From contig JAYUKV010000021.1 in assembly GCA_043764135.1 (NCBI GenBank), forward strand, positions 1-19,700: DNA of 19,700 bases, read 5' to 3'. The notes under the pieces were generated by a model. The model had not been told where the DNA came from. It saw nothing but the letters and a program-made list of their open reading frames with translations, and did no database searches. Positions 13,325 through 19,700 of this stretch are shown one piece after another (the first letter of the stretch is position 1; every line of letters begins with the position of its first letter). The DNA is from JAYUKV01 sp043764135 (GTDB lineage Bacteria; Patescibacteriota; JACMRA01). The translations under genes were made by a program, and so were the position numbers.

Positions 13325-14581
13325 TTAAAATTCTAAATATTCAACATCTGCTTGTGATGTTTTAACGGTAAGATAGCCGTCTTTTTTTAACTTTTTAAAA
13401 ATAAGCCACGAGGTTAGTGAAGTGATTAAGTTGTAGAAGGTAAATGTTGCTAACAAAATTAAGAATAGAATTGTGGAAATAAATAATGAGATTCCCTCAT
13501 TCTTTCCTAAAATTGAGTATATCTTTAATGGATTGGTAGCTGAGCTCTTAGAATTGATAAAATCTTCTAAATTATGGGCGTATGCGCGTTTAATTATAGT
13601 TTTGATTGTATCCTTGGTCATCGGTGTAGTTAACTTAACAGTACTTGAAGCAGTATCTACTCCAAATTCAGACTTTGCTAAATTAGCTAGAGTAAGCTTT
13701 GCGTACTCGTTTAATTTGTCCTTACAAATGTCATCGGATTGTGTTGGAGAAGCTTTACAGTAAGTCTTGTCTGCAAAATTATCATAGTATGTTTGTCTTG
13801 AAATTGAAGAACTCTCAGTCTTTAACATCAAAAAATCTTGGAAAGTAAGTGGTTTTTTATCTTCAGTAATTGTACCATCAACTGCCTTAAGCAGTCTTTC
13901 GTTAATGATAGCTCTTCCTAATAGGGCGGTTCTAACTGAAGGGTCAAATAAAGATTTGTATATTTGTGGTTTATCTATAGTATTTTCAATATATTGAGGA
14001 CCTCCTTGAGCATTGATTCCCATATAAGCTCCGAAAGTTACTAATAAGAATCCAGATAAAATTAAAAGTTTTTTGGTTTGATAAATAACAGATTTAAAAA
14101 TAAATACTCTATTTAATATTAAAGAATTTTCCATTTCTAGAAATGCAATAAAAATTAGAAACAAAATTAATATACCAGCTAACCAAGCAGATCCAGTTAA
14201 AATTGATCCAGTAAATAAAGCGATAATAAAGTATGGAATACCAATTCCTAATAAATGTACCCAGATTATATTTCTTGATGTTTTAAAAATAAATGAAAAG
14301 ATATTAGAACTAACAAATAAAACAAATACTATTAGAAAAAAAGGAATAGCCCATAATTGTAAATTAATTATCAACCAACCAGAAATCAACAATAAAAATC
14401 CTGATACACATGAAGTAACAATTGATATCATACTCTTTTTGTCATGATTTTCAAGGAGATCAATTCTTTGATTGTTTAATTTAATAATATCTTCTAATTT
14501 AACTTTATCATCTGTTTTGGGCTCTACAGAAGTTGTAACTTTTTCTTCAAAAAAGTCAGGAAATGTATTTTGATTTAGCAT
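13325..14581 (-). CDS. Polytopic membrane protein with exported loop domain, unknown
   Basis: A 418-aa protein. A polar N-terminus of about 48 residues precedes five membrane helices (about 52-74, 77-99, 106-124, 127-149, 171-188). A 175-residue polar domain (about 190-364) follows, then a last helix (about 365-395) and a short cytoplasmic tail. The loop domain contains two cysteines (275, 286), which could form a disulfide made by the nearby DsbA-like protein; it is largely helical and Lys/Ser/Thr rich. No enzymatic motif or family recognised. A TATAAG about 10 bases before the ATG suggests a short leader. Confidence 0.75.
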   Translation of the reverse strand: MLNQNTFPDFFEEKVTTSVEPKTDDKVKLEDIIKLNNQRIDLLENHDKKSMISIVTSCVSGFLLLISGWLIINLQLWAIPFFLIVFVLFVSSNIFSFIFKTSRNIIWVHLLGIGIPYFIIALFTGSILTGSAWLAGILILFLIFIAFLEMENSLILNRVFIFKSVIYQTKKLLILSGFLLVTFGAYMGINAQGGPQYIENTIDKPQIYKSLFDPSVRTALLGRAIINERLLKAVDGTITEDKKPLTFQDFLMLKTESSSISRQTYYDNFADKTYCKASPTQSDDICKDKLNEYAKLTLANLAKSEFGVDTASSTVKLTTPMTKDTIKTIIKRAYAHNLEDFINSKSSATNPLKIYSILGKNEGISLFISTILFLILLATFTFYNLITSLTSWLIFKKLKKDGYLTVKTSQADVEYLEF

Positions 14582-14727
14582 AATTTTTTCTTATAACGAT
14601 TGGATAAATATACTATAAAATAACTTTTAAATAGTTTTTATGTCAAATAAATGATAATCCTTTTAATTACTAATCTATTACTTTGTTCCAAAACAATAAA
14701 GCACGAATTGTTGCAATTTTTTAAAAT

Positions 14728-14961
14728 TTAGAAAGTTTTAAATATTTTTTGTAATGGGAGTAAAATTATATTAAAGTAATTACCTAAATATAATATAAGT
14801 GTAAATATTAAAATAATTAATAAAATTTGGATTATTTTTATATTTATATTCTTAGAAAGATCATTATATATATAAAGAATTACAGAGTATGGTGCTAGAC
14901 AATAGGTTATTAATGTTTTTATTAAAGCAGGTGCTTTATCAAAATTTTCAATGATATTCAT
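14728..14961 (-). CDS. Small hydrophobic membrane protein, unknown
   Basis: A 77-aa protein with two probable membrane segments (about 14-33, and a strong one about 43-70 rich in Ile/Leu) joined by a short polar loop (YNDLSKNINIK). No family recognised. A perfect TATAAT (14968-14973, minus strand) lies 6 bases from the ATG, the same near-leaderless arrangement as elsewhere. That promoter and the clean start support a real gene despite the AT-rich composition. Confidence 0.55.
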   Translation of the reverse strand: MNIIENFDKAPALIKTLITYCLAPYSVILYIYNDLSKNINIKIIQILLIILIFTLILYLGNYFNIILLPLQKIFKTF

Positions 14962-14992
14962 AATATTATTATATTTAGTATTTTTTTTTTAA

Positions 14993-15020
14993 AAAGTAAA
15001 ATTCCCATCAAAAGATGGGT
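14993..15020 (-). terminator. Terminator of the 155-aa exported protein gene
   Basis: CCCATC (15004-15009) and GATGGG (15014-15019) pair around four bases; reading the minus strand, AATTTTACTTTTT follows. Confidence 0.75.
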
Positions 15021-15038
15021 TAAATGTTTTTTTAAAAC

Positions 15039-15506
15039 CTAGTGGTTTCTCCATTGATTTTGAAACGAATTATGCATTCCATAAAAGTAATCTTGAGTGT
15101 TTTGATATCCTTGTTTACCATATTCATAGCCAGTTTGGACTCCCTGAACGCAACGTCCTTGCCAAATACACTCGTCAATCATTTTACCTTTTACAACCTC
15201 CCATCCAAATTTTGCTAAGCCATTTGCATTTGCAGGTTCACCACCAAAACTTAATTGTGGTAGTAAGGTTGTGTACTTTTCTTCTAAGGATCGATTCGAA
15301 TCAGATGCAAGATTTGGCAGGGTGGCCAAATTTGAATCAGAAAGATTTGAAGTAAGTAATTGATCGTAAGATTCTTGTGTGTTTGCTGTTTTGATCGGAT
15401 TCTGTGAGGGAGATACTGTAGTTAAAAAAGCTAATACTCCAACAGCAAGTGCGGTTGCAGTTACTGTTACAGTTTGAAGAGACTTACGGAAAAAAGAAGA
15501 AAACAT
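15039..15506 (-). CDS. Small exported or membrane-anchored protein with two cysteines
   Basis: A 155-aa protein with a basic N-terminus (FFRKS) followed by a hydrophobic stretch (about 11-31), a Sec signal peptide or anchor. A low-complexity Ser/Asn/Leu-rich region (about 33-75) follows. The C-terminal half contains GG (88-89), then AKFGWEVVKGKMIDECIWQGRCVQG with Cys113 and Cys119, and Tyr/Gln/Gly-rich repeats of the GYEYGKQGYQN kind. It is presumably extracellular, and the Cys pair could be a disulfide. No family recognised; a peptide effector or surface protein is possible but unproven. It has a classical promoter and, unusually here, a Shine-Dalgarno sequence (GAGGT, 8 bases before ATG). 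Confidence 0.7.
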   Translation of the reverse strand: MFSSFFRKSLQTVTVTATALAVGVLAFLTTVSPSQNPIKTANTQESYDQLLTSNLSDSNLATLPNLASDSNRSLEEKYTTLLPQLSFGGEPANANGLAKFGWEVVKGKMIDECIWQGRCVQGVQTGYEYGKQGYQNTQDYFYGMHNSFQNQWRNH

Positions 15507-15528
15507 TTGAAATACCTCGAATTGTAAT

Positions 15529-15577
15529 TTACTAATGTAACTAGTAATTTTATAAAAAATTGCATTTTAAAAGTCAA
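15529..15577 (-). promoter_or_regulatory. Promoter and leader hairpin of the exported-protein gene
   Basis: Minus strand: TTGACT (15572-15577), 17 bp, TATAAA (15549-15554). The leader of about 40 nt begins with a TTACTA/TAGTAA hairpin (15529-15547) and ends with GAGGT before the start. It contrasts with the leaderless genes around it. Confidence 0.65.
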
Positions 15578-15630
15578 ATTTTCAAGTTAACAGTGTTTTT
15601 ATTATGTAGTTTATATTAACCTCTTTTAAT

Positions 15631-16061
15631 TCAATTATCCCATAAATTAGGTTTAGGATTTGCATGATATGTAACAGTTGTAACTACCTCAACCAATATT
15701 CTTTCAAGTTCAGAATCTGATGTTTTGAAAATATCAAACTCTTCTACTGAAACATAAAACAATTCTTGATCTAATGAATCATTAAATCCAACTTTATTTA
15801 CTATCAACGAATTCCCTTTTTTGTAACCAGATAAGAAAATTCTCCTTCCCTTTAAATGTAAATCGATTAAGTTATGTAAATTAATAATAAACTATTATAT
15901 TCTTCGATTTGAAAAATAAAAGCTGATTGGATCAGAAGTTTAATAACATTATCTGTGTGATTCTGATCAATTAACAATTTATCGAATGTGTCACAAGATA
16001 CAATAATTCTATTATTTAAATCTGAGTGATTAGTCCAAATTGCACGAACTTTGTTTAACAT
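15631..16061 (-). pseudogene. Small gene split by a -1 frameshift
   Basis: The 5' part is a 64-codon ORF (16061 down to 15867, MLNKVRAIWTNHSD...) preceded by a Shine-Dalgarno sequence (GGAG, 5 bases before ATG). It ends within AT repeats. A second frame opens at 15891, lacks an ATG, and carries clearly protein-like sequence (GRRIFLSGYKKGNS, then DQELFYVSVEEFDIFKTSDS, ending NPKPNLWDN) to a TGA at 15631-15633. The two join by a single -1 shift inside TTTATTATTAATTT (15867-15891), giving about 143 aa. Explanations: frameshift mutation, assembly error, programmed slippage (no classical slippery heptamer seen), or a separate second gene starting at a TTG. No family recognised. Confidence 0.5.
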
Positions 16062-16119
16062 GATATCTCCAAAAATTCAGTTTTGTTTATAATTACTACG
16101 CTAATAAAAAATAACAGTC

Positions 16120-16146
16120 AAAAAAATAAATTCACAAAAGTGAATT
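16120..16146 (-). terminator. Terminator of the HAD gene
   Basis: Stem AATTCAC/GTGAATT (16129-16135, 16140-16146) with a 4-base loop. On the minus strand TATTTTTTT follows: a standard intrinsic terminator. Confidence 0.8.
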
Positions 16147-16170
16147 AAATAATTTATCTGAACAATTAAG

Positions 16171-16929
16171 TTAAATGAAATGTCTATGTAGATCGTAAAA
16201 ATCAAGAACAGTGCTACAGTTAAATGTAGCAGGTTTTGTATTTGGTGAGATATAACATGTTTTATAGCCTGCGCTATTAGCATGATATATGTCCATTGAA
16301 TAATTGTCTCCGATTGAAATTATTTTGGCTGGATCTTTGGCAACTCTCTCAGCCAATTCGAGAAAAATCTTTGTCTCGTGTGTAACTTTTGGGGGAGAGT
16401 AGTGGGTATTGAGCCATGGATGATAAATATCAAAGTGATATTCAGGGTCTATACCAGTTGATTGAAGAACTTTTCTGCTTAGGTTCTCAGGGCAGTTTGA
16501 AAGGGCTAGAATTTGAATATTACTTTGTTTGTAATGTTCAAGCATTTCCACTACTTGTGGATTGGTAACAAAATATTGATCCGTAGTTCTGTTTTCAGTG
16601 TGTGAACGAAGATAGTCAAATGCTCTATCGTACATTTGCCAATTAATTAGTGAGTAATCAATGCCTAATAACTTGCAGATAGTTGTTAAATTGCCTTTGT
16701 CTAACAAAACTTTTTCTGCCCAATTGTTTTTTCCGATATAATAATTGTTGATTGAATTAAATTGATCTTCGTTAATACTAAATGTTGACATAATGTATTC
16801 TTGAATATGAATACCTATATCATCATAGAAAGTTTTATCTTCAGGAACTACAAGCGTAAAGTCTATATCAAAAACAATTGCTTCGATACTAGCCAGTGCA
16901 TATTCTTGATAGCGTGTTAATTGTGACAT
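16171..16929 (-). CDS. HAD-superfamily hydrolase (phosphatase-like)
   Basis: A 252-aa protein with all four HAD motifs: I, FDIDFTLV with Asp21 (nucleophile) and Asp23; II, LALSNCP with Ser144; III, Lys181 in SPPKVTHE; IV, GDNYSMD (207-213) with Asp208 and Asp213 for Mg2+. An inserted helical cap of about 100 residues between motifs I and II makes it a C1-cap enzyme, as in phosphoglycolate phosphatase and nucleotidase relatives. The small phosphorylated substrate is unknown. Phe replaces the common Gly between Asp23 and Thr25. Nothing ties it to its neighbours except orientation. Confidence 0.88.
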   Translation of the reverse strand: MSQLTRYQEYALASIEAIVFDIDFTLVVPEDKTFYDDIGIHIQEYIMSTFSINEDQFNSINNYYIGKNNWAEKVLLDKGNLTTICKLLGIDYSLINWQMYDRAFDYLRSHTENRTTDQYFVTNPQVVEMLEHYKQSNIQILALSNCPENLSRKVLQSTGIDPEYHFDIYHPWLNTHYSPPKVTHETKIFLELAERVAKDPAKIISIGDNYSMDIYHANSAGYKTCYISPNTKPATFNCSTVLDFYDLHRHFI

Positions 16930-17047
16930 AATAACTAACTCAAAAAGTTACTTAAACGGCATAAATATAATTAATTCTTTTTTGGTAAATAGTCAATTTT
17001 TACTTTTCAAATTTCATTTATCCTAAGGTGTGTGAAATATTGAAGAA

Positions 17048-17086
17048 GTAAAATAAATAACAACCAATTATTAATGGTTGTTATTT
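17048..17086 (-). terminator. Terminator overlapping the DsbA-like stop codon
   Basis: Arms AAATAACAACCA (17055-17066) and TGGTTGTTATTT (17075-17086) form a 12-bp stem. The stop codon (17081-17083) lies inside one arm. T-rich sequence follows on the minus strand. Confidence 0.75.
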
Positions 17087-17854
17087 AGTAAGTTCTGCTA
17101 AGTAAGTATCAAAGTCGGATGTCGTAAAATCTTTTGTTTTGTCAGTAAGAGTAGATCTTTCTCTGTCTGAAGTTATTCGATTTAATTTGCTGTCTTTGAT
17201 AATAAATCCTCCAGGTGTTCCTGAAATTCTAGTTTCCTTGTCTGTAAAGCCTTCGATCACGGGGAATTTAAATTCAAAGTCTTTTTGTTGTTGAGATACG
17301 ATTGATTGGATCGCAGATTCATTAGATTTTGCAATAATTAAATCTTTATTTAATCCTATCTCTTCTGCATATTTTAAGACTGTGGCTCTATCTAGTACTG
17401 TAAGGTTTGCTGTATCTTTGTAAATCTTTTCGGTTAATTCATACCCTTTTTGTGAGATATTTTCTGCAGCATAGATTAATCCGATAGCTTCTTTTGAAAA
17501 TGTGTGAGGAGAAACAGCGCGGACATATTTATATACGAATCTTACCTTGTCATAATATTTTTCAAACTCTGCTGATTTTGTCTTAGATAACGATTGGCAA
17601 CCAGGGCATTGTGGGTCTTCGAATAGTACTACGGTTATATTAGAATCTTTTTTACCTCTGACTATATCATAATCTCTGATAAGTTGTGAGTAGCTTGATG
17701 CATCAACTGATGATGTATTAGGAGCTATTATTTTTGGCACAAGAAATACTAGTGCAAAAACTGCGATTAAGATTGAGGCTAGAATTATAGCAATGTTTTT
17801 ATTATTTTTGATAGTAGTCATAAGTGACTCACTTTCATATGAATAGTTACTCAT
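17081..17854 (-). CDS. Membrane-anchored DsbA-like thiol:disulfide oxidoreductase
   Basis: A 257-aa protein with an N-terminal membrane anchor (about 20-43) and an exported thioredoxin-fold domain. The active site is FEDPQCPGCQSLS (79-91) with Cys83 and Cys86 in a CPGC motif. A helical insertion follows, then a cis-Pro loop SGTPGGFI (211-218). This is the layout of DsbA/BdbD-type proteins (thioredoxin_4 family), which introduce disulfides into exported proteins. Possible clients here are the cysteine-containing exported proteins downstream. The start may be Met1 or Met12 (MTTIKNN); the ATG at 17854 lies 5 bases below a TACCAT -10-like element. Confidence 0.88.
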   Translation of the reverse strand: MSNYSYESESLMTTIKNNKNIAIILASILIAVFALVFLVPKIIAPNTSSVDASSYSQLIRDYDIVRGKKDSNITVVLFEDPQCPGCQSLSKTKSAEFEKYYDKVRFVYKYVRAVSPHTFSKEAIGLIYAAENISQKGYELTEKIYKDTANLTVLDRATVLKYAEEIGLNKDLIIAKSNESAIQSIVSQQQKDFEFKFPVIEGFTDKETRISGTPGGFIIKDSKLNRITSDRERSTLTDKTKDFTTSDFDTYLAELTK

Positions 17855-17965
17855 AAGTTATGGTACAAATCTGTTAAATATATAGGGTCTTGTCAAATTG
17901 CAGGAAATTCTAATTATGCTTTTCAAAAAATATTAGTATTAAAGCTAGGAGAACAGTAATTTTTA

Positions 17966-19156
17966 CTATATTTTTGTAAATACACAATTAAGATAATCTA
18001 ACTTTACTGATGAATTAAGATTAACTAAATCCATTTTATAATTATTTAAAATACTTAAATCAGTAATAATATCAACTCTATTTATTGACAAAAGTATCTC
18101 AGAGCCTTTTTTAAACTCTATTGGGTCCATTGAGAATTTTGATTTTAAAAAAATATTTTCATTCATCACAGCTACTACTTTACGAATCTTATTTTTTTCT
18201 TCGAATCTTGATAGTATTGTAAAATCATTATCACTCATACCAAGGTCTTTTAATGTGGTTGAGATATAATTATAATATAAGTTATTGGGTTCATAGACTT
18301 TGTTTTTTTCCATTTCAGGATATTCTTTTATAAGATCTATTATTAAAAAATCACCTAACGATAGAGATTCTGAGATATTTCTAAAAACACGATTTGGAGA
18401 TGAAAGGTTCGATACTGTTGATCCTATAATCATAAAAATATTAATACTGTTGGTTTTATTAGATGTATATTTAGTATCTAAAATTATATCGTAAATATCA
18501 GTTTGTTCAATATCAACTTGTTCATAATTATAGTTGATTGTAGGGTAGAGTTTTTTGAATTTAAGTTCATTAATACTTAATAATTCAGTAGAAATATCAA
18601 TTGCTGTATAAGATTCAACAAGTGAAACTGAGTGCAGTTTATCAATAAACGGATTAGAAGAAATTAGGTCCATTGGTCCTAATTCAATAATATTGTAGGT
18701 AACATTATGCTCTTTTGCATATGATAAAAAGAATTCAAGATTGTTGGCTAGTAATGATGATCTTAAAACATTTTTTTTCCGTGATTGTTGATATAGATAA
18801 TAGTTCAAATGATTCTCTCCTAAATATGCGAACTTTTGATTAATTAGTTTTGAGTTTTTTAAATCCCTAATTAATTCTAGGTGAAAATTAAGATTGTACT
18901 TGTCATCAAATATTGTTGGAATTTGAATTGTTTTGTACTTGGTTGGGTTTTTAAACTTAGATTTGTCAGAAGTTAAGTTATGTAAAATAAGTTTATTTAA
19001 CTCTGTTTTTTTTATTTTATAATCTTTATTGTGTACCAATAACTCAAGATTCAACTTGCCTTGTTTAGCTTGATCAATGTACCTTGATATAGACATTGCA
19101 GATATACCAAGTTCATCAGCCAATTCTGAATTTTTATAAAAAAGTGATTGATCCAT
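17966..19156 (-). CDS. HTH-EgtD-like methyltransferase fusion, copy 2
   Basis: A 396-aa paralogue of the 5349-6581 protein. HTH at about 9-31 (NSELADELGISAMSISRYID), followed by a shared LTSDKSKFKN (61-70). The methyltransferase part keeps the EgtD-type elements better than copy 1: NIIELGPMD (155-163), TAIDIST (184-190), IIGSTVSNLSS (243-253), LGDFLIIDL (267-275) and EFKKGSEI (347-354). EgtD enzymes trimethylate histidine using SAM; the substrate here is unknown and ergothioneine genes are absent. I start at the second Met (19156), which aligns with copy 1 and lies about 5 bases below the predicted transcription start (TTGTCA-17-TTTATT). DNA binding plus SAM-dependent methylation in one chain is inferred from motifs. 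Confidence 0.75.
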   Translation of the reverse strand: MDQSLFYKNSELADELGISAMSISRYIDQAKQGKLNLELLVHNKDYKIKKTELNKLILHNLTSDKSKFKNPTKYKTIQIPTIFDDKYNLNFHLELIRDLKNSKLINQKFAYLGENHLNYYLYQQSRKKNVLRSSLLANNLEFFLSYAKEHNVTYNIIELGPMDLISSNPFIDKLHSVSLVESYTAIDISTELLSINELKFKKLYPTINYNYEQVDIEQTDIYDIILDTKYTSNKTNSINIFMIIGSTVSNLSSPNRVFRNISESLSLGDFLIIDLIKEYPEMEKNKVYEPNNLYYNYISTTLKDLGMSDNDFTILSRFEEKNKIRKVVAVMNENIFLKSKFSMDPIEFKKGSEILLSINRVDIITDLSILNNYKMDLVNLNSSVKLDYLNCVFTKI

Positions 19157-19167
19157 ATTTATTAATA

Positions 19168-19196
19168 AATAAAACAAATCTTTTTTAAATTGACAA
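19168..19196 (-). promoter_or_regulatory. Promoter of HTH-methyltransferase copy 2
   Basis: Minus strand TTGTCA (19191-19196), 17 bp, TTTATT (19168-19173). It places transcription start near 19161, so the upstream in-frame ATG at 19177 cannot be used. Confidence 0.5.
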
Positions 19197-19247
19197 ATAA
19201 GTTAAGTGTTGAAAAACTTGTGATTGTAATAATTTGTAATTTAAATT

Positions 19248-19424
19248 ATGGATGAAATCAAAACTGGTAGTTGGAGAGAATTTGAAGTTAAGTACACTCT
19301 TAACTCAAGTCCTGCTTGGTTTGGTAAGGAAAAAAATGAAGTATTTTGTGAATTATATAAAAATGGAAAGTTTGTGTGTAAAATCTTTTTAGATGTTAGC
19401 GAAATAAAAGAAACCCAAAATTAA
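19248..19424 (+). CDS. Small 58-aa protein, unknown
   Basis: The frame MDEIKTGSWREFEVKYTLNS to SEIKETQN has two Trp, two Cys and balanced charge: well-formed protein sequence in DNA where random frames give Ile/Asn/Lys strings. It is likely a compact beta-rich cytoplasmic protein (alternating FEVKYTL, EVFCELYK, KFVCKIFLDV). It is divergent from HTH-methyltransferase copy 2, with 91 bp between the two starts, and ends inside a terminator hairpin. No family recognised. Confidence 0.6.
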   Translation: MDEIKTGSWREFEVKYTLNSSPAWFGKEKNEVFCELYKNGKFVCKIFLDVSEIKETQN

Positions 19425-19440
19425 TTGGGTTTTATCTTTT
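19411..19440. terminator. Convergent terminator over the stop of the 58-aa gene
   Basis: Arms AAACCCAA (19411-19418) and TTGGGTTT (19425-19432) pair around AATTAA, followed by TATCTTTT. The TAA stop (19422-19424) is in the loop. It could also serve the minus-strand gene ending at 19439. Confidence 0.75.
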
Positions 19441-19700
19441 ATTTAATGTTTCTTGAAAATCTCTTTTTTGCTGAGATAGCAGCAATTGAAAGTAGAATAA
19501 GAATCAGAGTTGTTATAGCAACTTGTCCTCCAGTTCTTACAGTTTGAGTTGGATGTAAGATTGGTAATGGGATTGGTAATGACATAATTTCTAGCATTTG
19601 CGGAGTAATTACATCATCATCGCATAACTCTGGGTTATTAGTTGCGTTAGTCATCAATGGGTCCTTAGCACATGTTGGAAGTGGAAGAGTTGGATTAGCT
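19439..19700 (-). CDS. C-terminal end of a cell-surface protein (5' part beyond the window)
   Basis: The frame is open to the window edge, so no start is present; the visible 86 residues are the C-terminus. They contain a Pro-rich segment with Cys (PTLPLPTCAKDPL), a second Cys before an acidic DDD, another Pro-rich stretch (LPIPLPILHP), then TQTVRTGGQ, a membrane helix (AITTLILILLSIAAIS) and a basic end (AKKRFSRNIK). This stalk-anchor-basic tail order matches C-terminal cell-wall or membrane anchors of surface proteins. A canonical LPxTG is not present; RTG precedes the helix, so sortase processing is uncertain. The two Cys may be disulfide bonded. Confidence 0.6.
   Translation of the reverse strand, partial: ANPTLPLPTCAKDPLMTNATNNPELCDDDVITPQMLEIMSLPIPLPILHPTQTVRTGGQVAITTLILILLSIAAISAKKRFSRNIK

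Noticed and set aside
13473..13763. Plus-strand 96-codon frame opposite the 418-aa membrane protein
   Set aside because: The minus-strand gene covers the whole region with a coherent membrane topology; the plus frame is its complement with no leader signals.
16101..16283. 60-codon hydrophobic frame overlapping the end of the HAD gene
   Set aside because: It crosses the HAD terminator hairpin and lies out of frame over the HAD C-terminus; no promoter or ribosome site.
18300..18494. 64-codon plus-strand frame opposite HTH-methyltransferase copy 2
   Set aside because: It is antisense to the conserved GDFLIIDL and GSTVSN region of a well-supported gene.
1..19700. Alternative genetic code 25 (UGA = Gly) or code 4 (UGA = Trp)
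   Set aside because: Conserved genes are full length under the standard bacterial code with no in-frame TGA, and RF2 is present; recoded CPR lineages lack RF2.
1..19700. CRISPR array, insertion sequence, prophage or integron
   Set aside because: No regularly spaced direct repeats, transposase, integrase or terminal inverted repeats were seen; the repeated sequences are terminator arms and the two methyltransferase paralogues.

Overview
The window comes from a very AT-rich bacterial chromosome. Its genes fit a Patescibacteria/CPR-type genome: short compact genes, a ribosomal protein bS6-bS18 fusion, FtsA, small secreted or membrane proteins of no recognised family, and very short 5' leaders with almost no Shine-Dalgarno sequences. 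This assignment is inference. Every intact gene here stops at TAA or TAG, yet a full-length prfB (RF2, which reads UAA and UGA) is present. No real gene is interrupted by TGA, so UGA does not appear to be recoded as in Gracilibacteria/Absconditabacteria.

Plus-strand block, 1-13224. It opens with a partial gene end, then a small HTH-like protein overlapping a LOG-family hydrolase. A Prx5 peroxiredoxin and a DUF1003 membrane protein follow as a pair, then prfB with a terminator over its stop codon. A 522-bp gap holds a strong promoter and three hairpins ahead of infC, and infC is tightly followed by an unknown 198-aa protein. A 385-bp gap with a possible 53-aa gene precedes an HTH + EgtD-like methyltransferase fusion. 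Next come the bS6-bS18 fusion, an FtsB/DivIC-like protein, a Bcp/PrxQ peroxiredoxin, Hsp20, YbaB, ftsA, tRNA-Arg(UCU), a membrane-anchored degenerate thioredoxin-like protein, a DUF3605-like protein and a membrane GT2 glycosyltransferase.

Minus-strand block, 19156 down to 13325. In transcription order it holds a second HTH + EgtD-like methyltransferase (paralogue of the first), a membrane-anchored DsbA-like CPGC oxidoreductase, a HAD phosphatase, a small gene split by a frameshift, a 155-aa exported protein with two cysteines, a 77-aa membrane protein and a 418-aa polytopic membrane protein. The two strands converge at a shared terminator near 13300. At the right edge a 58-aa protein (plus) converges on the C-terminal end of a cell-surface protein (minus) that runs out of the window.

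Themes: translation (RF2, IF3, bS6/bS18, tRNA), division (FtsA, FtsB-like), thiol and peroxide redox (two peroxiredoxins, DsbA-like, Trx-like) and envelope proteins. The most notable items are the two HTH-EgtD-like fusions, the bS6-bS18 fusion, the structured infC upstream region and the widespread near-leaderless promoter arrangement.
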